Assembly (NCBI GenBank): GCA_003864535.1
Contig: BHEQ01000052.1
Span: 1 to 10,528 of the forward strand
Source of the DNA: Gammaproteobacteria bacterium
Lineage (GTDB): Bacteria > Pseudomonadota > Gammaproteobacteria > Cardiobacteriales > Wohlfahrtiimonadaceae
Length of the DNA: 10,528 nt
Reading direction: 5' to 3'
Of this stretch, positions 1 to 6,984 are shown piece by piece. The notes under the pieces were generated by a model. It made no database searches. It was given only the letters and a program-made list of their open reading frames with translations, and was not told the origin of the DNA. The number at the start of each line of letters is the position of its first letter. Positions within the stretch are counted from its first letter, which is position 1. The translations under genes were made by a program, and so were the position numbers.

Positions 1-293
1 CTCTAAAAATAATTAAATTTTACGTATCTTATTAAATCGCCAAAATAGGGCAATTTTTATCGCGATTAGGGTTGATAATAGTAAATAAATATTAACTGAA
101 AATAGTATGTTTATTTAAAATATCACGTCTTGTTATTGTTATTCTGGATATTTTGTTGATTATTTGATCTATACATATTATAGTGCTAATAATAAATTTA
201 ATATTGTAGATCATTATAAATTTACATATAAAACAAATGTTTTTTATTTATATCAGCAAAACTTACAAATATAGTATCAAAATAAATTTCTTG

Positions 294-302
294 TGGTAAA
301 AT
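294..302 (+). promoter_or_regulatory. candidate extended -10 promoter of ftsZ
   Basis: TGG followed by TAAAAT matches the extended -10 pattern TGnTATAAT with one mismatch in the hexamer. No good -35 hexamer sits 17 bp upstream, which an extended -10 does not strictly need. Transcription would start near 309, leaving about 27 nt before the ftsZ ATG. This is a pattern call only; in such AT-rich DNA chance matches are common. Confidence 0.3.
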
Positions 303-325
303 GGTTGGCTATTATAGTTGTCAAC

Positions 326-330
326 AGAGG
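326..330 (+). promoter_or_regulatory. ribosome binding site that fixes the ftsZ start
   Basis: AGAGG lies 5 nt before the ATG at 336. An in-frame TTG at 318 would add six residues, but it has no Shine-Dalgarno sequence in front and would place this site inside the coding region. The ATG at 336 is therefore preferred. Confidence 0.6.
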
Positions 331-335
331 TTGCC

Positions 336-1463
<1,128 letters not shown>

Positions 1464-1478
1464 TTTTTGTTACTTGTT

Positions 1479-1483
1479 GAGAG
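1479..1483 (+). promoter_or_regulatory. ribosome binding site that fixes the lpxC start
   Basis: GAGAG lies 4 nt before the ATG at 1488. An in-frame TTG at 1467 would add seven residues (MLLVESN) with no family counterpart and no ribosome binding site. The ATG gives 304 aa, essentially the E. coli length of 305. Confidence 0.55.
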
Positions 1484-1487
1484 CAAT

Positions 1488-2402
1488 ATGACAAATCAAT
1501 GTACTATTAAAAATGTTATTAAAACAACTGGGATAGGTTTGCATACAGGGAGTAAGGTTTATCTTACCTTGCGCCCTGCGCCTATTAATTCAGGAATTAC
1601 CTTTATTCGCAGTGATATTGCAGGCTCAAGCCCTATGAAAGTAGGTGCTTTAGCGGTTACCGATACGCGCATGGCGACGACACTTTCAATTGGCTCAGCA
1701 AGTATCTCTACTGTTGAGCATTTAATGTCTGCATTAGCAGGTCTTGGAATTGACAATATTTATATTGAAGTAAGTGCTCCAGAAATACCAATTATGGACG
1801 GCAGTGCCGCACCTTTTGTATTTTTAATTCAGTCTGCTGGCATTCAAACACAAAGTGCAGCGCGACAATTTATTCGGATAACTAAGCCTGTTCGTGTTGA
1901 AGATGGCGATAAATGGGCAATGTTTGAGCCTCATGATGGCTATCAATTAGATTTTAAAATCGAGTTTGAGCATCCTGTACTTAAGCGAACTAGCCCAGAA
2001 ATGTGTTTTGATTTCTCAAGCAAGGCTTATATAGAAGAGATTTCACGCGCACGGACTTTCGGATTTATGCGTGACCTCGATGCTTTGCGCGAGAAAAATC
2101 TTGCCCTCGGTGGCAGCTTGGATAACGCTATCGTAATTGATGATTATCGCATCCTCAATGAAGATGGCTTGCGCTATAGCAATGAGTTTGTGCGACATAA
2201 AATTTTAGATAGTATTGGGGATTTATATCAATTAGGACATCCAATCATTGGGCGTTTTGTTGGGTTTAAAGCAGGTCATGGTCTTAATAATTTGCTTATT
2301 CGTGAATTAGTCAAAAATCCTGATGCTTATGTTATAGAATCGTTTTCTAAGGATGAGAAAGAGCCGATCTCTTTTGCAACCTTTACCCCAAGTTTCTCTT
2401 AA
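1488..2402 (+). CDS. lpxC: UDP-3-O-acyl-N-acetylglucosamine deacetylase LpxC
   Basis: Cytosolic zinc amidase that catalyses the committed step of lipid A synthesis: removal of acetyl from UDP-3-O-acyl-GlcNAc. The protein is 304 aa. The family's metal and active-site residues are all in place. STVEH (74-78) gives the general base Glu77 and zinc ligand His78. HKILD (237-241) gives zinc ligands His237 and Asp241. KAGHGLNN (261-268) gives the catalytic His264. The landmarks GIGLHTG (15-21), APEIPIMDGSAAPF (97-110) and RARTFGFM (187-194) also match. It is 24 nt downstream of ftsZ and probably co-transcribed with it; a strong hairpin follows. One difference from E. coli is the C-terminus, ISFATFTPSFS here, which lacks the nonpolar LA...AVLA degron that FtsH reads in E. 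coli. Turnover control may therefore differ. Confidence 0.98.
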   Translation: MTNQCTIKNVIKTTGIGLHTGSKVYLTLRPAPINSGITFIRSDIAGSSPMKVGALAVTDTRMATTLSIGSASISTVEHLMSALAGLGIDNIYIEVSAPEIPIMDGSAAPFVFLIQSAGIQTQSAARQFIRITKPVRVEDGDKWAMFEPHDGYQLDFKIEFEHPVLKRTSPEMCFDFSSKAYIEEISRARTFGFMRDLDALREKNLALGGSLDNAIVIDDYRILNEDGLRYSNEFVRHKILDSIGDLYQLGHPIIGRFVGFKAGHGLNNLLIRELVKNPDAYVIESFSKDEKEPISFATFTPSFS

Positions 2403-2423
2403 TTTATCTTTATTTATATAGAT

Positions 2424-2444
2424 TAAGCTAGATAATTTAGCTTA
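2424..2444. other. small AT-rich hairpin after lpxC
   Basis: TAAGCTA (2424-2430) and TAGCTTA (2438-2444) form a perfect 7-bp stem with a 7-nt loop, starting 22 nt after the lpxC stop. No T-run follows, so it is not a terminator by itself. It could protect the mRNA end or be a chance palindrome in AT-rich DNA. Confidence 0.3.
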
Positions 2445-2465
2445 TATAATTAATTATAAACAAAT

Positions 2466-2501
2466 AAAAACCCACTTTGTTTTTTCTTAAAGTGGGTTTT
2501 T
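2466..2501. terminator. bidirectional intrinsic terminator between lpxC and eno
   Basis: AAAAACCCACTTT (2466-2478) pairs perfectly with AAAGTGGGTTTTT (2489-2501), giving a 13-bp stem around a 10-nt loop. Read rightward, the stem ends in a T-run and closes lpxC transcription. Read leftward, the complementary A-run becomes the T-run and closes eno, whose stop is 44 bp away. A single shared hairpin is typical between convergent genes. Confidence 0.88.
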
Positions 2502-2545
2502 ATTGTTTAATAAGTAATAAATTAAAAGACTAATTAAAATACTAA

Positions 2546-3835
2546 TTAAAACTTAACAAGACCGTTAAATGCTTTTTTTCCTGCATAAACTGCATCTTTG
2601 CCAAGTTCAGCTTCAATACATAATAAGCGATTATATTTAGCAACACGGTCTGAGCGGCATAAAGAACCTGTTTTAATCTGAGTACTATGTGCTGCGGCGA
2701 CTAGATCTGCAATTGTTGAATCTTCAGTTTCACCAGAACGATGTGAAACAATCGAGGTATAACCTGCATCTTCAGCCATTTGGATTGCATCTAATGTTTC
2801 TGTTAGTGTTCCAATTTGGTTGAATTTTATCAAGATAGAGTTTGCAATTTTCTCATCAATACCGCGTTTTAAAATCGAAGTATTTGTAACAAATAGATCA
2901 TCACCAACTAATTGAATTTTATCACCTAAGACGCGCGTTAATTCAGCCCAACCTTCCCAATCGCTCTCATCCATCCCATCTTCAATAGTGATAATAGGGT
3001 AACGCTCGACCCAATCAGCTAAAAATGCGGTAAATTCTTTAGCGGTGAAAGATTTATTTTCTGATTCTAAAACATATTTACCATTTTTATAAAATTCAGA
3101 AGAAGCAACATCTAAACCTAAAAATACATCTTTACCTGGAACGTAGCCTGCATCTTTAATCGCAGTCATGATCACTTCTAAAGCCTCTTCATTTGAGCCT
3201 AAGTTAGGTGCAAAGCCACCCTCATCACCAACACCTGTGGATAAACCTTTTTTCATCAGCACTTTTTTAAGCGCATGAAAAATCTCTGTACCACAACGGA
3301 TCGCTTCAGAAAAAGAAGGCAAGCCAACTGGTAGAATCATAAACTCCTGAACATCAACAGAATTATCTGCATGAGAACCACCATTAATGATATTCATCAT
3401 TGGCACAGGTAAAGTGTAAGGTCCTTTAGGAGTTAGATAACGATATAAAGGTAAGCCTTTTTCAGTAGCGGCAGCGCGAGCAACGGCTAGAGATACGCCT
3501 AAAATTGCATTTGCGCCTAATTTACTTTTGTTCGGGGTTGCATCTAGATCAATCATGAGTTTATCAATAGCGCGTTGATCTGAGGCTTCTTTACCTTTAA
3601 GAGCTTGGAAAAGATCTTTATTTACGTTAGCACAAGCTTGTAAAACGCCTTTGCCATCGTAACGCTTCGCATCATTATCACGCAGCTCAACCGCTTCGCG
3701 TGAACCTGTTGATGCGCCACTTGGCACAGCAGCTTCACCAGTTGCACCAGATTCAAGAATAGCTTGAACCCAAACAGTTGGGTTGCCACGAGAATCTAGA
3801 ATTTCGCGGGCGACTAAAGATTTAATTGCAGACAT
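2546..3835 (-). CDS. eno: enolase (phosphopyruvate hydratase)
   Basis: Glycolytic enzyme that interconverts 2-phosphoglycerate and phosphoenolpyruvate; in gammaproteobacteria it is also a scaffold in the RNA degradosome. The protein is 429 aa, normal for bacteria. The N-terminal domain has REILDSRGNPT (10-20) and the mobile loop VPSGASTG (37-44). GGSHADNSVDVQEFM (152-166) includes Glu164. GDEGGFAP (203-210) carries the acid Glu205. Magnesium ligands are Asp242, Glu285 and Asp312. The base Lys337 lies in LIKFNQIG (335-342), followed by SHRSGETED (364-372) and substrate-binding Lys388. The ATG has a GGAG site (3843-3846, minus strand) 7 nt away. In E. coli eno follows pyrG; here it stands alone, convergent with lpxC, with rquA 320 bp upstream on the same strand. 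That gap makes an operon unlikely. The 5' leader is unusually U-rich. Confidence 0.98.
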   Translation of the reverse strand: MSAIKSLVAREILDSRGNPTVWVQAILESGATGEAAVPSGASTGSREAVELRDNDAKRYDGKGVLQACANVNKDLFQALKGKEASDQRAIDKLMIDLDATPNKSKLGANAILGVSLAVARAAATEKGLPLYRYLTPKGPYTLPVPMMNIINGGSHADNSVDVQEFMILPVGLPSFSEAIRCGTEIFHALKKVLMKKGLSTGVGDEGGFAPNLGSNEEALEVIMTAIKDAGYVPGKDVFLGLDVASSEFYKNGKYVLESENKSFTAKEFTAFLADWVERYPIITIEDGMDESDWEGWAELTRVLGDKIQLVGDDLFVTNTSILKRGIDEKIANSILIKFNQIGTLTETLDAIQMAEDAGYTSIVSHRSGETEDSTIADLVAAAHSTQIKTGSLCRSDRVAKYNRLLCIEAELGKDAVYAGKKAFNGLVKF

Positions 3836-4155
3836 ATTGTTTCTCCGTAAATTGTAATGTAATAAAAATAAAGGTAAGAATAAATATAATAAAAAATAAA
3901 AATAAAAATATTAAGTAGGATTAAGCAAGGTTAAGATTAAATCTAAACGCACATTTTAAAGCAATTTCATTTTAGAATGCGCATTAAATGCATAATTGTT
4001 TGATCCGTGTTAGCTTAAGCCCAATTCAATTACAATCCTCACCCTAAATTTCCCCTTCGCAGGGAACTTTTACAGCTCCTCCCCTGCGAAGGGGAGGTTG
4101 GGAGGGGCTTTTTAATAATATCGCAAGCCTTGAAAATCTAATTTATAGAAGTCCC
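3836..4155. other. intergenic region between rquA and eno
   Basis: This 320-bp stretch has no gene. Its right part holds the GC-rich palindromic element described separately. The left part (about 3860-3915) is an A-rich tract made of near-repeats of AATAAA, read as a U-rich leader for eno on the minus strand. A weak minus-strand promoter match is TTGCTT, a 17-nt spacer, then TTTAAT, around 3930-3965. The hexamers are poor, so the eno promoter is only placed in this region, not pinned down. I see no clear terminator for rquA. Confidence 0.5.
4037..4108. repeat. GC-rich palindromic (REP/BIME- or MITE-like) element
   Basis: The 14-bp TCCCCTTCGCAGGG (4051-4064) recurs as a perfect inverted copy at 4082-4095, separated by 17 nt, so the whole can fold as one long hairpin. 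Each arm can also fold on its own: CCTCCCC (4078-4084) pairs with GGGGAGG (4091-4097) around a 6-nt loop, and TCCC with GGGA in the left arm. Outer flanks CCTCACCC (4037-4044) and GGGAGGGG (4100-4107) are roughly complementary. Two small palindromes in opposite orientation are the layout of a BIME. The high GC content contrasts sharply with the surrounding AT-rich DNA, as expected for a dispersed repeat. CTTTTT follows at 4108-4113, so it could also stop rightward transcripts. Other copies cannot be checked from this window. Confidence 0.6.
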
Positions 4156-4905
4156 CTAACGTTTAGTAACGCGTAAAATCTGATAAACACCACCAAAAAT
4201 AGTTTCTTTTTCGATATTAAAAATGTTCTCATCAATTCCAAAATAAGCTATTTCATGATCCCATAATGCAAATGCATATGGTTCAAGTAATTTATTAACT
4301 ACTCTTAAAATATAGCCAATAGGATGTAAGATATGCGGCTTATGATAATCTACAAAAATCATTTGCCCGTCATCTTTAACTTTTTTAATCATATTAGCGA
4401 CGACTTCTCTTTTCTTGTCATTTGGTACTTCATGTAAGAGAAAAAAGCTACAAACGCTATCATATAAAACACCTTCATCAAAAGCACTTGCGTCAGATAG
4501 ATAGGCGTGCGCCCAAGGTTTATCTTTTAATTTTTCGGTGCCATGCTCAAATTGAATTTTGGTAAGATCACTTAGATGAAATACGCCTTCAGCCCCAACT
4601 TTATCCGCAGCTTTAGCGACTAAATCACCGTATACATGAGCAACTTGCCAAACACTAGAGCCTTTTTTAAGCATATTTAAATAGCGATTTTTGAGGCGAC
4701 CTGCATTTAAAAATAATAAAATCCATACAATTATCTCTCGATCAAGCAGTTTAACATTTCTTGGATTAACATATGCCCAATCATAAGTTTCTTGCATATA
4801 TTCTGGGTGATGCTCTTCTATAGGCATATCTTTTAAGTTTTCTGTTGTGATCGCTAAATCTGGTGCTTTGTCTAGCGCAGAATCAGGATTTGTAGATTGA
4901 GTCAT
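4156..4905 (-). CDS. rquA: rhodoquinone biosynthesis protein RquA (SAM-dependent methyltransferase fold)
   Basis: RquA converts ubiquinone to rhodoquinone. Work on the Rhodospirillum family showed that it transfers an amino group from S-adenosylmethionine, although its fold is that of a class I methyltransferase. The protein is 249 aa. Signatures recalled for RquA are PEYMQETYDWAYVNP (34-48), DREIIVWILLFLNAGRL (55-71), and an altered SAM motif I, VWQVAHVYGD (85-94), where ordinary methyltransferases have DxGxGxG. SDLTKIQ (112-118), SDAS (137-140), FFLLHEVPNDKK (154-165) and FVDYHKPHILHP (184-195) follow. FGGVYQ closes the fold at 237-242. Residues 1-33 are a polar extension. The start is supported by AAGGA (4913-4917, minus strand) 7 nt before the ATG; Met27 is an alternative. 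The gene is single, divergent from a radical SAM gene. I know of no other use for this motif set, but a general annotation would say only class I methyltransferase. Confidence 0.85.
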   Translation of the reverse strand: MTQSTNPDSALDKAPDLAITTENLKDMPIEEHHPEYMQETYDWAYVNPRNVKLLDREIIVWILLFLNAGRLKNRYLNMLKKGSSVWQVAHVYGDLVAKAADKVGAEGVFHLSDLTKIQFEHGTEKLKDKPWAHAYLSDASAFDEGVLYDSVCSFFLLHEVPNDKKREVVANMIKKVKDDGQMIFVDYHKPHILHPIGYILRVVNKLLEPYAFALWDHEIAYFGIDENIFNIEKETIFGGVYQILRVTKR

Positions 4906-5093
4906 TTATGTATCCTTTATTTCTTAAAGTATAAATATATAGCACTTTTATAGTACTCGTTCATTGTGTTTGTTTATGGGATTTGCTCATAATTCTCGTT
5001 TCTTGTTCTCACCAGTTGGGATTATAAAGAATGATAATTGATATAGACATAAGAAAATAGTTTATGGTCAAATTTTAATTAAATAAATCTGGT

Positions 5094-5143
5094 GAGTGCT
5101 CAATTTAAGTGAATGCTAAAATGGGAGAATGCTTAAAATGGAG
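5094..5143. repeat. three tandem copies of a 16-17 bp motif
   Basis: Copies start at 5094, 5111 and 5127 and all begin GARTGCT. The second is GAATGCTAAAATGGGA (5111-5126). The third is GAATGCTTAAAATGGAG (5127-5143), nearly identical with a one-base insertion. The first (5094-5110, starting GAGTGCTCAATTTAAG) is diverged. They sit upstream of the TATAAT box of the radical SAM gene, where an activator or repressor could bind, but a simple slippage duplication is equally possible. Confidence 0.6.
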
Positions 5144-5185
5144 GCTAGAAATCAAGGAGATTCAATAAAACATGATAAACCCTTG

Positions 5186-5191
5186 TATAAT
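5186..5191 (+). promoter_or_regulatory. candidate -10 box of the radical SAM gene
   Basis: A perfect TATAAT lies 38 nt before the ATG at 5230. No good -35 is found: TTCAAT at 5161-5166 is the nearest and is 19 nt away. Absence of a -35 would fit a promoter that depends on an activator, perhaps through the repeats just upstream, but that is inference. Confidence 0.4.
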
Positions 5192-5229
5192 ATCCGTCTA
5201 ATTTTTATTACCACTAGAATGCTATTATA

Positions 5230-6867
5230 ATGATATTACTCACAACTTTAAATGCTAGGTTTTCTCACGCTGCGCTTGGATTGCGTTATTTAGTTGCCAA
5301 TATGGGCGCATTAAAAGCGCAAACACGAATTATTGAATTTACTATCCAACAAAATATTGATGATATTGTTGAAATTATTCTTGAAAATCCACCTGAAATA
5401 ATCGGAATTGGCGTTTATATTTGGAATATCTTCCAAACCACTCAATTAATTAAAGAATTAAAGATATTACGTCCTGATATTATTATTTGTATCGGCGGTC
5501 CTGAAGTATCTTATGAGTATGAAAACACTGAAATATTTAAAGATGTTGATTATTTGATTACAGGCTGGGGTGATGTTAGCTTTCCAGCTTTATGCACTAA
5601 TTTATTAGAAACTAGTGTATTAGGAACTAATAAATTAGCAGACTTATTTATAGATGAGACTTGCATAAATGAAGCGCATATAAAAATGCCCAACATAAAC
5701 AAGCCCCATAAAGTTATTAAAGGAGTTCAGCCTAAATTAGTTGATATTATTTTGCCATATGCACAATACAGCGAGCATGATATTAAACACCGCACTATTT
5801 ATGTAGAGGCCTCTAGAGGCTGCCCTTTTAAGTGTGAATTTTGCTTATCAAGTTTAGATAAAACCGCATGGAGCTTTCCGCTTGAGAGTTTTATGGCACA
5901 AATGGAGCTGTTATATACCAAAGGCTTGCGCCAATTTAAATTTGTAGATCGCACTTTTAATCTTAAAAAGGAATTTACTTCAACAATTTTAAATTTCTTT
6001 TTAGATAAATTAGCAAAATACCCTGAAAATAATTTATTTTTGCATTTTGAATTAGTCCCTGATTATCTCTCTGATGATCTTAAAGAATTGATTTTAAAAT
6101 TTCCTGATGGTGCACTTCAGTTTGAAATTGGCATTCAAACTTTGTATCCCAAAACGCAGCAATTAATCTCACGCAAAACGAATCTTGCTTTAGCAAAAGA
6201 AAATATTACGTGGCTAACAAAGAATACTAAAGTACATTTACATGTTGATTTAATTGCAGGATTACCTGCTGAAGATTGGGATAATTTTGCGAAAGGCTTT
6301 AATGAATTATGGTCTTGGCAGCCGCATGAGATTCAATTAGGTATTTTAAAACGCCTTAATGGTGTTCCAATCATTCGGCACAGCCAAGAATTTGCAATTA
6401 AATATAGTAAAATGGCACCGTATTCTATTTTAGAAAACAAAGATTTAAGTTTTACTCAAATTAATGATATAAAACGAATTGCTAAATATTGGGATTTAGT
6501 TGCAAATTCTGGGCGTTTTAAAAGCACGCTTGCAACATTATTGGCAGATAATCCTTTTGAGAATATGCATAAGTTCTCAAAGTGGCTTTTTTGTGAAATA
6601 AATCAAACACATTCTATTGCATTAGATCGCTTATTTACTTTAGTTTATAAATACTTAACTGAAGTTGAAAATCATCCTATTCATGTGATCAGAAAAATAA
6701 TGAGTGAGGATTTTATGCGTTTTGGCTTGCAAGGCTGGCCTAAAATTTTAGGTGAGCAACCTGATGACTGGAAAACTCGTTTTAAAACAGGTGCAAAACA
6801 ACGTCCTGAGAAAAACAGTCCTAAACGTCAATTACAGCATGATCTATCGGGAGCTTCTATAAATTAA
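5230..6867 (+). CDS. B12-binding domain radical SAM protein, DUF4080 type
   Basis: Predicted cobalamin-binding radical SAM enzyme of 545 aa; substrate unknown. Residues 1-130 form a Rossmann-like B12-binding domain, with ILLTTLNARFSHAALGLRYL (2-21), EIIGIGVYIWN (56-66) and IGGPEVSYE (88-96). It lacks the cobalamin-ligating DxHxxG motif, as is common in this enzyme class. The radical SAM core starts near 185. Its cluster motif CPFKCEFC (198-205) gives Cys198, Cys202 and Cys205 in CxxxCxxC spacing. FEIGIQTLYP (298-307) and VDLIAGLPAEDW (339-350) are core strands. Residues from about 370 to 510 match the DUF4080-type C-terminus, and the last 30 are basic. The B12 domain begins right at the ATG, so the start looks correct, yet no real Shine-Dalgarno precedes it (only AGAA). 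The cluster is oxygen-sensitive in this superfamily, fitting a role at low oxygen beside rquA, but that is inference. Confidence 0.88.
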   Translation: MILLTTLNARFSHAALGLRYLVANMGALKAQTRIIEFTIQQNIDDIVEIILENPPEIIGIGVYIWNIFQTTQLIKELKILRPDIIICIGGPEVSYEYENTEIFKDVDYLITGWGDVSFPALCTNLLETSVLGTNKLADLFIDETCINEAHIKMPNINKPHKVIKGVQPKLVDIILPYAQYSEHDIKHRTIYVEASRGCPFKCEFCLSSLDKTAWSFPLESFMAQMELLYTKGLRQFKFVDRTFNLKKEFTSTILNFFLDKLAKYPENNLFLHFELVPDYLSDDLKELILKFPDGALQFEIGIQTLYPKTQQLISRKTNLALAKENITWLTKNTKVHLHVDLIAGLPAEDWDNFAKGFNELWSWQPHEIQLGILKRLNGVPIIRHSQEFAIKYSKMAPYSILENKDLSFTQINDIKRIAKYWDLVANSGRFKSTLATLLADNPFENMHKFSKWLFCEINQTHSIALDRLFTLVYKYLTEVENHPIHVIRKIMSEDFMRFGLQGWPKILGEQPDDWKTRFKTGAKQRPEKNSPKRQLQHDLSGASIN

Positions 6868-6880
6868 GTTTCTATAAATT
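6855..6880. repeat. 15-bp tandem duplication across a stop codon
   Basis: TTCTATAAATT occurs at 6855-6865 and again at 6870-6880, offset by 15 bp. The first copy covers the last codons and the first stop base of the radical SAM gene; the second is just outside. It looks like a local slippage duplication with no evident role. Confidence 0.5.
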
Positions 6881-6884
6881 TGAT

Positions 6885-6913
6885 TTGCTTGGAATAAGCT
6901 AAACCAGTAAAAT
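6885..6913 (+). promoter_or_regulatory. candidate promoter of the argG-aroE-argB group
   Basis: TTGCTT (6885-6890) and TAAAAT (6908-6913) are spaced by 17 bp. The -35 matches the consensus at three of six positions and the -10 at five of six. Transcription would start near 6920, inside the first 11-bp repeat, about 65 nt before argG. No ArgR-type box (paired TGAAT/ATTCA half-sites) is recognisable nearby. Confidence 0.4.
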
Positions 6914-6957
6914 CAGACTTAAACCAGACTTAAATAATACTTACATCACACTTAAAT
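6914..6957. repeat. four consecutive 11-bp direct repeats upstream of argG
   Basis: Units are CAGACTTAAAC (6914-6924), CAGACTTAAAT (6925-6935), AATACTTACAT (6936-6946) and CACACTTAAAT (6947-6957). The shared core is ACTTAAA; the third unit is degenerate. The period of 11 bp places each copy on roughly the same face of the helix, the geometry used by many response regulators that bind tandem direct repeats. The array begins directly after the predicted -10 box, so bound protein would block the start region. No known regulator's site is recognised. Confidence 0.6.
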
Positions 6958-6984
6958 TATTCGGCGCTATCTAAAGGAAATTAA

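Larger units (their letters stand above)
1..335. other. AT-rich non-coding region upstream of ftsZ
   Basis: This stretch has no credible reading frame on either strand and is extremely AT-rich. In most gammaproteobacteria ftsA ends a short distance before ftsZ, but no ftsA 3' end is visible here. Either ftsA lies further left or the pair has been separated. The region should hold the ftsZ promoters. A weak sigma70-like pair is TTGTTG (153-158) with TATTAT (176-181), 17 bp apart. A better candidate is the extended -10 at 294-302. I see no strong hairpin, terminator or repeat. Confidence 0.6.
4906..5229. other. divergent intergenic region between rquA and the radical SAM gene
   Basis: This 324-bp region must hold the promoters of both flanking genes. 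Nearest rquA it is AT-rich, with several TATA-like hexamers on the minus strand and no clear -35. The right half holds the three-copy tandem motif (5094-5143) and a TATAAT box (5186-5191) facing the radical SAM gene. I see no gene, tRNA or convincing FNR site. Confidence 0.55.

Noticed and set aside
318..335. TTG start adding six residues to FtsZ
   Set aside because: No ribosome binding site precedes it, whereas AGAGG stands 5 nt before the ATG at 336.
1467..1487. TTG start adding seven residues to LpxC
   Set aside because: The extension has no family counterpart; the ATG at 1488 gives the normal length and has GAGAG in front.
4156..4905. UbiE/MenG-type quinone C-methyltransferase
   Set aside because: The glycine-rich SAM motif expected of UbiE is replaced by WQVAHVYGD, and the TYDWAYVNP and FVDYHKP blocks point to RquA.
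5027..5045. Possible Fur box around AATGATAATTGATAT
   Set aside because: By my alignment it matches about 13 of 19 consensus positions, which is expected often by chance in DNA this AT-rich.
5172..5201. Nine-codon frame MINPCIISV after AAGGAG, upstream of the radical SAM gene
   Set aside because: The spacing from AAGGAG to the ATG is about 12 nt and the frame overlaps the predicted -10 box, so a leader peptide is unlikely.
6884..6900. Hairpin GCTT...AAGC after the radical SAM gene as a terminator
   Set aside because: The stem is only four base pairs and no T-run follows.
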